In this document: positions 7,908 through 15,939 of the stretch, in pieces | Layout: each line of letters opens with the position of its first letter | How positions within the stretch are numbered: the first letter of the stretch is position 1 | Source of the DNA: Bacteroides sp. | GTDB taxonomy: Bacteria > Bacteroidota > Bacteroidia > Bacteroidales > Bacteroidaceae | Assembly (NCBI GenBank): GCA_030151845.1 | Contig: JASLCM010000169.1 | Span: 1-17,543, forward strand | Direction of reading: 5' to 3' | Length of the DNA: 17,543 nucleotides | Made by a program: the position numbers and the translations under genes | Notes under the pieces: model-generated | What the model was told of the DNA's origin: nothing | Databases searched by the model: none | The model's input: only the letters and a program-made list of their open reading frames with translations

Positions 7908-8753
7908 ATGAAATACCTTGAATACAGATTCTTTAGTGAACCCAACATACAACTTGTTAAAGATATATTACCCACAGTTTTAGGAAGTGTAGGATTTGAC
8001 TCATTTGTAGACGATGGAGAGAGTTTACTTGCTTATATACAAGTAAAACTAGCCAACCAAAGTCTTATTGATCAAACCATAAGCGATTTTCCTCTTGATG
8101 GAATAGCAATTACGTACACCTATAAAGAAGCAGAAGATAAAAACTGGAATGAAGAATGGGAGAAAAATTTCTTCCAACCATTAGTCATTGATAACAAGTG
8201 TGTGATTCACAGCACCTTTCATAAAGAAGTCCCTACAGCGCAATATGAGATAATTATCAACCCACAAATGGCTTTTGGAACAGGACACCATGAAACTACT
8301 ACACTAATGGTAAAAGCTATCCTAGAACATGATTTCAACGACAAGGTTGTACTTGATATGGGATGTGGAACTGCTATATTAGCCCTTCTATCTTCAATGA
8401 GAGGCGCTCAGTCGATAACAGCAATAGACATTGATGAGTGGTGTGTTAGAAATTCCTTAGAAAATATTGCCTTAAATGAGATTACAAACATCTCTGTACA
8501 AAAGGGAGATGCAAGCACTCTTCCTATCAAGGAGACCTACGATGTTATTTTAGCCAATATTAACCGTAACATTTTATTAGAAGACATGAACTCTTATACG
8601 CAAGCTTTAAAAAAGGGTGGCTTATTAATTATCAGTGGCTTTTACAGTGAAGATGTAAAGATTCTAACAGAAAAGGCTAAACAGCTCGGCTTAAAAAGCA
8701 AGAGTTCAGATAGCTTAAACAATTGGACACGCCTAATCTTTCTAAAAGGATAA
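7908..8753 (+). CDS. prmA: Ribosomal protein L11 methyltransferase (PrmA)
   Basis: Cytoplasmic SAM-dependent enzyme that methylates lysines and the N-terminus of ribosomal protein L11; 281 residues from the ATG at 7908. The N-terminal half (about 1-115) is the substrate-recognition domain, including DKNWNEEWEKNFFQP (77-91), a family-typical stretch. The catalytic Rossmann domain follows: AFGTGHHETT (122-131), SAM motif I VLDMGCGTAILAL (148-160), AIDID (172-176) and the NINRN motif (218-222). All expected motifs are present. Reading could extend 8 codons upstream to a TTG at 7884, but this adds no conserved sequence and falls in the promoter. The gene stands alone on its strand; its stop is 2 nt from the stop of the opposing lysozyme gene, with no terminator visible between them. 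Confidence 0.95.
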   Translation: MKYLEYRFFSEPNIQLVKDILPTVLGSVGFDSFVDDGESLLAYIQVKLANQSLIDQTISDFPLDGIAITYTYKEAEDKNWNEEWEKNFFQPLVIDNKCVIHSTFHKEVPTAQYEIIINPQMAFGTGHHETTTLMVKAILEHDFNDKVVLDMGCGTAILALLSSMRGAQSITAIDIDEWCVRNSLENIALNEITNISVQKGDASTLPIKETYDVILANINRNILLEDMNSYTQALKKGGLLIISGFYSEDVKILTEKAKQLGLKSKSSDSLNNWTRLIFLKG

Positions 8754-8755
8754 TT

Positions 8756-9601
8756 CTAAGGAATAGTTAACTGTTCTAGCTCTAAAAGAGAACCATTAAA
8801 AACATTTAGGTCAACCTCTTTCTCTATTCCTGGAACCTTACCGATATCACTATGCTGCCAGAAAGTCCATTTCCCCTGATACCGCACAGAGTCTACATAA
8901 TAATGAGCTATCCAGTATGGAAACTGGTTAAATATTGAGTCACTTAAAAATTTATTTTTGAATTTATAAGAGGTATAGATGATTGGTTTAACCCCATACT
9001 CTTTTTCTATATCAGTTAACCAGTAGTAAACACGTTCTTTTAGTTCTTTTTTTGAAAGAGATCCTTTTACCTCTACGTCTAGAACTGGGGGTAGATCACC
9101 AGGTAAAAGCTGCACAGTTTGCTTATAGAAATCGGCTTGCTTGTTTATACATGTAGTGGGTGAAAAGAAGTGATAAGCACCTCTAATAAACCCCGCCCTT
9201 TTTGCCTCAAAAAAATTAGAGTGAAAAGTTGTGTCTATATGGTCTCCTCCCTCTGTTGCCTTCATAAAGACAAAATGAATAGGATGCTTTGAGTATTTAT
9301 TTTCTAAAAGCCTCTTCCAGTCAATTTTTCCTTGATAACGAGAGATATCTACACCATGAATTTCATAATTCTCTGGAAGAACAACTCCATAGATTTGTTC
9401 TTCATCAACCTTCCGCCACATGTATCGATAAGGACGAATCCCCAAAAGATAAAAAAGAGAGAAAAAGAGAGCAACAAAAACAATCCCTCCTGCATACAAA
9501 GAGAGTTTTTTTATAGACTTTACTCTGCTACCAGACTTCTTCTTTTTCCCTTTTCGCTTCTTAGGTGTAACCTTCTTGACTCTTTTTTTACGTACAACCA
9601 T
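8756..9601 (-). CDS. GH25-family lysozyme (muramidase), membrane-anchored
   Basis: Glycoside hydrolase of family 25, cleaving the beta-1,4 bond between MurNAc and GlcNAc in peptidoglycan; 281 residues. The N-terminus is extremely basic (about 16 K/R in the first 32 residues), followed by one hydrophobic helix (about 34-54), then the catalytic domain, so the enzyme is probably a type II anchored protein facing the periplasm. GH25 hallmarks are visible: GVDISRYQG (83-91) with D85, FMKATEGG (112-119) with E117, GAYHFF (141-146), PPVLDVEV (171-178) with D175 and E177, IIYTSY (207-212), PYWIAHY (228-234) and the end VDLNVF (263-268). All catalytic acidic residues appear intact. A role in cell-wall remodelling rather than attack on competitors is my inference from the anchoring. 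Its start lies 23 nt beyond the terminator stem of the upstream phosphofructokinase gene. Confidence 0.9.
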   Translation of the reverse strand: MVVRKKRVKKVTPKKRKGKKKKSGSRVKSIKKLSLYAGGIVFVALFFSLFYLLGIRPYRYMWRKVDEEQIYGVVLPENYEIHGVDISRYQGKIDWKRLLENKYSKHPIHFVFMKATEGGDHIDTTFHSNFFEAKRAGFIRGAYHFFSPTTCINKQADFYKQTVQLLPGDLPPVLDVEVKGSLSKKELKERVYYWLTDIEKEYGVKPIIYTSYKFKNKFLSDSIFNQFPYWIAHYYVDSVRYQGKWTFWQHSDIGKVPGIEKEVDLNVFNGSLLELEQLTIP

Positions 9602-9623
9602 CCAACCATTATTATAATAAAAA

Positions 9624-9669
9624 AGCCGACAAACGCCATTTTACTTCTGTAAAATGGCATTTATCGGCT
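9624..9669 (-). terminator. Long hairpin terminator after the PPi-phosphofructokinase gene
   Basis: In minus-strand RNA a continuous 21-bp stem closes a 4-nt AGAA loop: outer AGCCGA/TCGGCT (9669-9664 with 9629-9624), middle TAAAT/GTTTG (9663-9659 with 9634-9630; three A-U and two G-U pairs) and inner GCCATTTTAC/GTAAAATGGC (9658-9649 with 9644-9635). A TTTTTT run (9624-9619) overlaps its 3' end. The two wobble positions become A:C mismatches in plus-strand RNA, so the minus strand is the intended direction. Confidence 0.88.
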
Positions 9670-9688
9670 AATATAGTAAGTTCTTAGC

Positions 9689-11335
9689 TTATTTAGCTTG
9701 TTCTAATTGCAATGTTTTTGTTGGTTGATCACAAACTTCAGATGGACCAAAGTATTGAATTGGACCTGGATAAACATATGCGGTGTTAAATGCCCACTCT
9801 TCACGTTTTGAAGCAAACTCTTTGAATGGTGCACCATCTAATTTCACCAATGCTTTTTGAATAACAGGTTTCATCTCTCCATGACGACGCTCCATATTCA
9901 TCATCATTGTGATAGGAACACCACCAGCAACCCATTCTTCTGCAGGAGCTGTTGTATTACGCACAGATGACATGTAACCAGTCATACCATTAGCTATCAA
10001 CTCTGAAGCATTAAATCCTAGAGCATAGCAGTAGTCTGCATCAAAGTTTGATGGAGCAGCACAACGACCTTCATATCCAAAGAAGTGATGTTGAGCAGCA
10101 AATTTACCTACATATTTACCTTCGGCTTTCCACTTAGCAAGTTTAGTGCTAACCATTTCTGATAACAACTTCTCTGTTTCAATCAAAGAAACCTGAACGT
10201 TACCGTGTGGGTCTCTATCTAAAGTCAGCTGACGAGCAACACCCTCTGGCAAGCTAGCATATACCTCAGCATTTGCTGGAGATAGTTTACTAATAATATA
10301 ATCGCGTTGATGCGATCTCTTAATGTGTGAAAACTCTTCTGAGTTTGCAGCTAAGAAGTCATTCAGTTCTGCAATTAAACGCTTCATTGCAGGAATAAAC
10401 TCTATTAGCCCCTCTGGAATAAGAACTGTACCAAAGTTATCACCTTGCGCGGCACGTTTTGCAACGATATCAGCAATATAGGTCACAACATCTTCTAAAG
10501 ACATATCTTTTGCTTCAACCTCTTCTGATACGATACAGATGTTAGGCTGTACTTGTAGAGCACACTCTAAAGCAATGTGAGAAGCTGAGCGCCCCATAAG
10601 CTTAATAAAGTGCCAGTACTTTTGAGCAGAATTACAGTCGCGTTGAATGTTTCCAATAACCTCTGAGTAAACTTTACAAGCTGTGTCAAATCCAAAGGAG
10701 GTTTCAATCATTTCGTTTTTCAAGTCGCCATCAATTGTTTTTGGACAACCAACAACTTGAACACCGTAGTTTTTAGCCTTATAATACTCAGCTAGAACAC
10801 AAGCATTTGTATTGGAGTCATCACCACCAATCATTACAAGAGCTTTAATTCCAAGTTTCTTAAGAATTTCATACCCTTTTTCAAATTGCTCTTCTGTCTC
10901 TAGTTTTGTACGTCCAGAACCTATAATGTCAAAACCACCGGTATTACGATATTCATCAATAATATCACTGGTTAACTCTTTATATTCGTGATTTACAAAT
11001 CCACCAGGTCCTAAAATAAAACCATAAAGCTTACTATCTTTATTAATGCTTTTAATACCATCAAAAAGACCAGAAATAACATTATGTCCGCCTGGAGCTT
11101 GTCCACCCGAAAGGATTACTCCTACGTTCATAGCAGGAAGTTCTACTTTTTCATCAGATTCTACAAACTTAATTAAAGGCATTCCATAAGTGTTAGGGAA
11201 TAGCTTTTTAATCTCATCACGATCTGCAACTGATTCAGTTGGCGCACCAGCAACAACTTTTACTGATCCCTTTAATGCTTTAGGAAGCTTAGGTTGATAA
11301 GTTGATCTAGCAATTTGTAATGCACTCTTTGTCAT
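9689..11335 (-). CDS. pfp: Diphosphate--fructose-6-phosphate 1-phosphotransferase (PPi-dependent PFK)
   Basis: Cytoplasmic glycolytic enzyme that interconverts fructose 6-phosphate and fructose 1,6-bisphosphate using pyrophosphate instead of ATP, reversibly. It is a 548-residue long-form PFP. The N-terminal nucleotide-fold segment GVILSGGQAPGGHN spans 72-85. The PPi signature is GGDDSN (170-175): the second aspartate, D173, stands where ATP enzymes have glycine and blocks ATP. PKTIDGDL (198-205) has K199 in place of the ATP-type glycine, with D202 and D204 in the active site. MGRSASH (247-253) and YEGRCAAPS (C-terminal third) bind the sugar phosphate. The gene is 112 nt downstream of the RND outer-membrane gene on the same strand; with no obvious terminator between, some read-through is possible. 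A strong hairpin terminator follows its stop. Confidence 0.96.
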   Translation of the reverse strand: MTKSALQIARSTYQPKLPKALKGSVKVVAGAPTESVADRDEIKKLFPNTYGMPLIKFVESDEKVELPAMNVGVILSGGQAPGGHNVISGLFDGIKSINKDSKLYGFILGPGGFVNHEYKELTSDIIDEYRNTGGFDIIGSGRTKLETEEQFEKGYEILKKLGIKALVMIGGDDSNTNACVLAEYYKAKNYGVQVVGCPKTIDGDLKNEMIETSFGFDTACKVYSEVIGNIQRDCNSAQKYWHFIKLMGRSASHIALECALQVQPNICIVSEEVEAKDMSLEDVVTYIADIVAKRAAQGDNFGTVLIPEGLIEFIPAMKRLIAELNDFLAANSEEFSHIKRSHQRDYIISKLSPANAEVYASLPEGVARQLTLDRDPHGNVQVSLIETEKLLSEMVSTKLAKWKAEGKYVGKFAAQHHFFGYEGRCAAPSNFDADYCYALGFNASELIANGMTGYMSSVRNTTAPAEEWVAGGVPITMMMNMERRHGEMKPVIQKALVKLDGAPFKEFASKREEWAFNTAYVYPGPIQYFGPSEVCDQPTKTLQLEQAK

Positions 11336-11384
11336 ATTACTTTCTATATTTATAGTGTGAATAATTTCTTCTTACAAAACGGTG

Positions 11385-11416
11385 CAAATTTCGCCTTTTT
11401 TTCTCTAATATAAAAA
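11385..11416 (-). promoter_or_regulatory. Weak candidate promoter for pfp
   Basis: On the minus strand GAAATTTG (11392-11385) is one base off TAnnTTTG, with TTTT (11416-11413) in the -33 position at 20-bp spacing. The 11336-11447 gap holds no convincing terminator for the RND operon, so pfp may have this promoter, share read-through transcription, or both. The element also lies in an imperfect palindrome, GGCGAAATTTGCACC. Confidence 0.28.
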
Positions 11417-11447
11417 TAGGTACCCACTTTTTAATAAAATTAGCGAT

Positions 11448-12821
11448 TTACCACCCACCTCCTAGCACTTTATAGATCTGAACCACAGATAGAAGTTCAT
11501 CCTTTACAGCATTAATTAATCCTATTTGAGCATCAAAATATCCACGTTGAGCGTCCAACACCTCCATATAAGATATTACTCCTTTAATATACTGAAACTG
11601 AGCCATCTCTACATAATTTCGTGTAGTCCGCTCTAGACGGGCTTTTAAGTCATAAATCTCTTTGCTCTTTTCATAAGAAATAATTGCATTGTGAGTCTCT
11701 TTTAATGCATTAAGAACACTCTTTTCATACCGATACAACTCTTGTTGATACAATGCTTTTTGAGCCTTGAGTTCAGAGCGATGTTTGCCCATTTTAAAGA
11801 TAGGAGATAACAAAGCACCATCAATCAAACTATAGGGCGACTTAAAGAAGTCTGAAAGTTCAGAATTTTCAAAACCACCCTTAGCTGTTATTGTCAACTT
11901 AGGAAATAAGTTGGTATAAGCTACACCAACTTTAGCATTTGCAACCCTCAACCGCTGCTCTGCTTCACGAATATCTGGGCGTCGTTCTAATAAGTCGGAA
12001 GGTAATCCATAGGGTATATCCACTGAGAGCATATAAGAATCTAAAGCATTACTCCTTTCTATTACACTTGGATATCTCCCTACCAAGAAAGCAATATCAT
12101 TCTCTTTTTGTGAAATTCTCTTCTCCAGATCAGGAACTAAAGTTGCAGTTCTAGCTACCTCAACCTGTGCTTGCTGATAAGGCGTTTCAGAGGTTAATCC
12201 TCCTTCAAACCGCAGCCGAGCGAGGCGTACCCCCTCTTTTCTTGCTTCTAATGTCTGCTTGACCCTCTGTAATTCATTATCCATAGCTACAAGTTCATAA
12301 TAAGCTGTAGCAACTTCGGCGATCAAAGTCATCTGCAAGGCCCGTCTAGACTCTACTCCCATAAGGTACTCTGCCACAGCAGCCTCTCTCCCCCATCTAA
12401 GATTACCCCATAAGTCTACTTCCCAGGAGGCTAGAAACTTCCCATTTATTGTAGTTGTTCCCTTAAAGTCATCTCCTCCATAATCAGTCGTCTTCCGACT
12501 AGCTCCGATTTCCGCATCAAGCTGTGGAAAAAGTTTAGAAGCACTTATCCGCTTTTGTGCGGCCAACTCGTTTAATCGTTCTACTGCTATTAAAAGGTCT
12601 TTATTGTACAAGAGTGACTCTTCTATTAAACCATTTAACAAGGTATCTCGATAGATGGAGGTCCAAGGTAAGTTTGCAACACTTGTTTCATCTACAACCG
12701 ACATTAAGTTACTTTTCACCCTTGTTGTGGGCCGTGAGAATTCTCTTCCCACCTTACAAGAGGTCATAAATAACACCAGCATTATACTTATACAGATTTT
12801 ATCTTTTATTCTTTTTATCAT
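11448..12821 (-). CDS. RND efflux outer-membrane lipoprotein (OprM/NodT family)
   Basis: Outer-membrane channel of a tripartite efflux pump, 457 residues. A short signal peptide ends in FMTSC, placing the lipidated cysteine at residue 22. The OprM-type start RPTTRV (30-35) and LPWTSIYRD (51-59) follow. ASWEVDLWGNLRWGREAA lies about 131-148 and is diagnostic of the NodT/OprM group, and PSDLLERRPDIREAEQRLRVANA (about 275-297) marks the second repeat. Long helical stretches rich in A/E/L/R fit the periplasmic alpha-barrel, duplicated as in TolC. The ATG is 7 nt from the stop (TGA) of the pump gene, so the two are in one operon. It should form a trimer that docks with the pump and fusion protein encoded upstream. 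The substrate cannot be read from the sequence. Confidence 0.93.
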   Translation of the reverse strand: MIKRIKDKICISIMLVLFMTSCKVGREFSRPTTRVKSNLMSVVDETSVANLPWTSIYRDTLLNGLIEESLLYNKDLLIAVERLNELAAQKRISASKLFPQLDAEIGASRKTTDYGGDDFKGTTTINGKFLASWEVDLWGNLRWGREAAVAEYLMGVESRRALQMTLIAEVATAYYELVAMDNELQRVKQTLEARKEGVRLARLRFEGGLTSETPYQQAQVEVARTATLVPDLEKRISQKENDIAFLVGRYPSVIERSNALDSYMLSVDIPYGLPSDLLERRPDIREAEQRLRVANAKVGVAYTNLFPKLTITAKGGFENSELSDFFKSPYSLIDGALLSPIFKMGKHRSELKAQKALYQQELYRYEKSVLNALKETHNAIISYEKSKEIYDLKARLERTTRNYVEMAQFQYIKGVISYMEVLDAQRGYFDAQIGLINAVKDELLSVVQIYKVLGGGW

Positions 12822-12828
12822 AACAGCC

Positions 12829-15800
12829 TCAGCCTTTTAATCTATTCTTTAATTTATAAATCAATACAAAGAAGAAGGGTACAAAGATTATACCTAACAA
12901 GGTTGCAAATATCATTCCGAAGAAAACTCCCGTCCCTATAGCCTGCCTACTGGCTGAGCCTGGGCCACTCCCTAGTACCAAAGGCAACATTCCTAAAATA
13001 AAGGCTAAGGAGGTCATCAAAATAGGCCTAAACCGTAGCTTAGCTGCTGTTAATGCTGCTGTTACTAAATTTTCTCCTTGATCTACTTGTACCTTCGCAA
13101 ACTCTACTATCAATATTGCATTCTTCGCTGCTAGTCCCATCAACATAACCAAACCAATCTGGAAGTAAATGTCGTTTTCCAACCCACAGATCCACACTCC
13201 CAGGTAGGAGCCCAGAGCTGCTACGGGCAAAGTTAGAAGTACTGCAATAGGCACACTCCAGCTCTCGTATTGAGCTGCAAGAAATAAGAAGACAAAAAGA
13301 AAGACAAGTGCCAATACCATTCCTGTCTGACCACTAGCCCTCTTTTCCTGAAAAGAGAGTCCACTCCATTCAAAACCTATGTCTTTAGGTAAATGCTCCT
13401 TAGCAATCTTTTCCATCACATTCATTGCTTGGCCAGAGCTATACCCAGAGGCTGCTTCTCCTGTTATTACCGTTGAGGTAAACATATTAAAGCGCTTAAT
13501 ACTCCCTGGACCTGTTGTATAGCTAGTTGTTCCTAAAGCGGTTAATGGAATCATTGCATCTCCTGCCCCTCTTACGAAAAAGAGATTTAGATTCTCTTTG
13601 TGTTTTCGATAATCTGCTTCACCTTGAATATAAACACGGTATATTCTGTTAAACATATTGAAGTCATTCACATATACGGAGCCCGTATAAGCCTTCATTG
13701 TCGCAAACACATCGGGTAATTTCACCCCCAATAACTTCACCTTATCACGATCCACATCAAAATACAGCTGTGGAATTTCGGCTTGTATTGAGGAAGACAC
13801 ACCCACCAAGGCCTTTTCTCGCTCAGCATAATAAAGCATAGTATCAACCGCATGTACTAAATCATCAAAGGTTGCATCACCTCGTGCTTCCAACTGCATT
13901 TCAAATCCTCCAGAGGAACCAAGACCTGGAATAACTGGAGGAGTCGATATGTAAACCTTAGATTCAGGATACTCACTAAAATCAGCACGTATCTCTTTCA
14001 TTAAATCGGTAATACTGATTTGCTTTCTCTCCTCCCAAGGTTTAAGTATAACGGTTAATAGACTTCTAGCCTGACTACTACCAACCCGCCCACTGCTACC
14101 AGTAACATTCTGCACATAGTCTACTTCTGGTCTATTTTTCAAGTATTCTATTGCACGGTTTGTGACCGTACGTGTTCTCTCTAATGTAGCTCCTTCTGGT
14201 AACTCAAGCTCCACCTTAAAAAAGCCCTGATCTTCTACTGGTAAGAAACTTGTTGGGACTAAACGGTGTATAATTAGGATGGCGACAATCATCATACCAA
14301 AAGCTGCTGTTAAGCGCTTAGGATTTCGAATAACTCTCTTTAATACGTTGATGTATCTGTTTGAGCCTAAGCGTAACCAAACATTTATTTTCCTAAAAAC
14401 AATGTTTTTCTTTTTCTTACTAGCTGGTTTCAGTAACAGCGAACACATAACAGGACTCAGAGTTAATGCTACAATTGTTGAAATCACTACAGACACAGCT
14501 ATCGTTATCGTAAACTGTCTATAGAGTTGTCCGGTTATTCCTGCAAGGAAGCTCACAGGGACAAAAACTGCAACTAATACCAAAGAGGTTGCAACAAGAG
14601 CTCCAGTTAGCCCAGACATTGCTTTTTTAGTAGCTTCATAGGCCCCTATTTTCTCTTGTTCCATAATGTGCTCCACATTTTCCACAACCACAATAGCATC
14701 ATCCACAACGATACCTATCGCTAAAATCAGGCCAAGGAGGGTGAGAAGATTTAAGGAGAAACCAAAAATAAGCATAAAGCCAAAAGTTCCAATCAAAGAA
14801 ATAGGAACAGCAACTACAGGAATAAGTGTTGCTCTCCAACTTTGAAGAGAGAGGAAGACAACAAGGACAACCAAGGCCAACGCCTCGAATAAAGTTTTAT
14901 AAACCTCACTGATTGAAGCTGAGATATAGGATGTCATATCGAAAGGGATATCATAACTCAATCCTTCTGGGAAGTTTGCACTAATCTCCTCCATCGCTTG
15001 TTTAACATTCTTTGCTACTTCAATGGCATTAGCTCCTGGAAGCATATAGACACTAAGTATAGCTGCATTTTCACCATTAAGCCCACTCTCGGTAGAGTAT
15101 GATGATGCCTCCAAAGAGACCTTTGCAACATCCTTTAAACGAATCAAAGAACCATCGGCTGTAGCGCGAAGTACAATGTCTTCAAACTGCCCTACCGTAG
15201 ATAATCTTCCTTGCGTTGTTATAGGGATAGTTATGTCCAAGCCTTGCACAGGTTGTCCACCTAAGACTCCAGCTGCCGACTCACGGTTCTGCTCTTGCAA
15301 AGCCGACTTCAAATCTTGTACAGTTAATCCAAAGTTTGCCAACTTATCGGGTTGAACCCACACTTGCATGGCATAATATCTACTTCCAATGTTAGAGACT
15401 CGCCCCACACCAGGGATTCTCCTAAGAAGGTCAATCACATTTATTGTTGCAAAATTACTTAAGTAAATCTCATCGAACTTAGGGTCACTCGAGTTTAAAC
15501 TTAGGGTCATCAGCTGACTAGCTGCCTGTTTTTCTACTGAAATGCCATTTTGCACCACTTCGGCAGGCAGACGAGATTCTGCCAGTTTCACTCTGTTTTG
15601 AACCTCTACTGCAGCCAAATCTGGATCTGTTGAGATATCAAAAGTTAATACAGCAGAGAATCCTCCTGTGTTAGAGCTACTCGACTCCATATATAACATT
15701 CCTGGTGTACCATTAAGCTCTTGCTCAATAGGGGTAGCCACTGCTTGGGAAACTGTAACAGCACTTGCTCCAGAATATGAGGTACTTATTCTCACCACAG

Positions 15801-15924
15801 GAGGTGTTATCTGTGGATACTGATCTACAGGCAGCTGCATCAACCCAATGCAGCCAAGAATAACAATTAGAATAGAGATTACTGCAGAAAAGACTGGACG
15901 ATCTATAAAAAAATCAACTTTCAT
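12829..15924 (-). CDS. RND efflux pump, AcrB/MexB-like (HAE1 family)
   Basis: Inner-membrane proton-driven pump, 1031 residues, close to the usual 1040-1050 for AcrB homologues. The N-terminus MKVDFFIDRPVFSAVISI is the classic first helix. The periplasmic porter part follows, then TM4 with GIVVDDAIVVVENVEH (404-419), where D408 and D409 are the proton-relay pair. The second half repeats the fold; its TM10 segment GLVMLMGLAAKNAILIVEFA carries the relay lysine and asparagine. LPVDQYPQITPPVV (31-44) and SFLPVEDQGFFKVELELPEGAT (mid-protein, start of the second half) are typical of hydrophobic-drug (HAE1) pumps rather than metal pumps. All key residues are intact. It sits 15 nt after the fusion-protein gene and 7 nt before the outer-membrane gene, so the operon is complete. 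Likely substrates are antibiotics, bile acids or dyes by family analogy only. Confidence 0.96.
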   Translation of the reverse strand: MKVDFFIDRPVFSAVISILIVILGCIGLMQLPVDQYPQITPPVVRISTSYSGASAVTVSQAVATPIEQELNGTPGMLYMESSSSNTGGFSAVLTFDISTDPDLAAVEVQNRVKLAESRLPAEVVQNGISVEKQAASQLMTLSLNSSDPKFDEIYLSNFATINVIDLLRRIPGVGRVSNIGSRYYAMQVWVQPDKLANFGLTVQDLKSALQEQNRESAAGVLGGQPVQGLDITIPITTQGRLSTVGQFEDIVLRATADGSLIRLKDVAKVSLEASSYSTESGLNGENAAILSVYMLPGANAIEVAKNVKQAMEEISANFPEGLSYDIPFDMTSYISASISEVYKTLFEALALVVLVVFLSLQSWRATLIPVVAVPISLIGTFGFMLIFGFSLNLLTLLGLILAIGIVVDDAIVVVENVEHIMEQEKIGAYEATKKAMSGLTGALVATSLVLVAVFVPVSFLAGITGQLYRQFTITIAVSVVISTIVALTLSPVMCSLLLKPASKKKKNIVFRKINVWLRLGSNRYINVLKRVIRNPKRLTAAFGMMIVAILIIHRLVPTSFLPVEDQGFFKVELELPEGATLERTRTVTNRAIEYLKNRPEVDYVQNVTGSSGRVGSSQARSLLTVILKPWEERKQISITDLMKEIRADFSEYPESKVYISTPPVIPGLGSSGGFEMQLEARGDATFDDLVHAVDTMLYYAEREKALVGVSSSIQAEIPQLYFDVDRDKVKLLGVKLPDVFATMKAYTGSVYVNDFNMFNRIYRVYIQGEADYRKHKENLNLFFVRGAGDAMIPLTALGTTSYTTGPGSIKRFNMFTSTVITGEAASGYSSGQAMNVMEKIAKEHLPKDIGFEWSGLSFQEKRASGQTGMVLALVFLFVFLFLAAQYESWSVPIAVLLTLPVAALGSYLGVWICGLENDIYFQIGLVMLMGLAAKNAILIVEFAKVQVDQGENLVTAALTAAKLRFRPILMTSLAFILGMLPLVLGSGPGSASRQAIGTGVFFGMIFATLLGIIFVPFFFVLIYKLKNRLKG

Positions 15925-15939
15925 AATTACTTTTCCTTT

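Noticed and set aside
9289..9652. Two overlapping plus-strand frames opposite the lysozyme N-terminus and pfp terminator
   Set aside because: They read the complement of the Lys-rich tail and membrane helix and run into the terminator; no independent coding signal.
9689..11335. ATP-dependent phosphofructokinase
   Set aside because: GGDDS with a second Asp and PKTIDGD with Lys are the PPi-type residues; ATP-type enzymes have GGDGS and PGTIDND.
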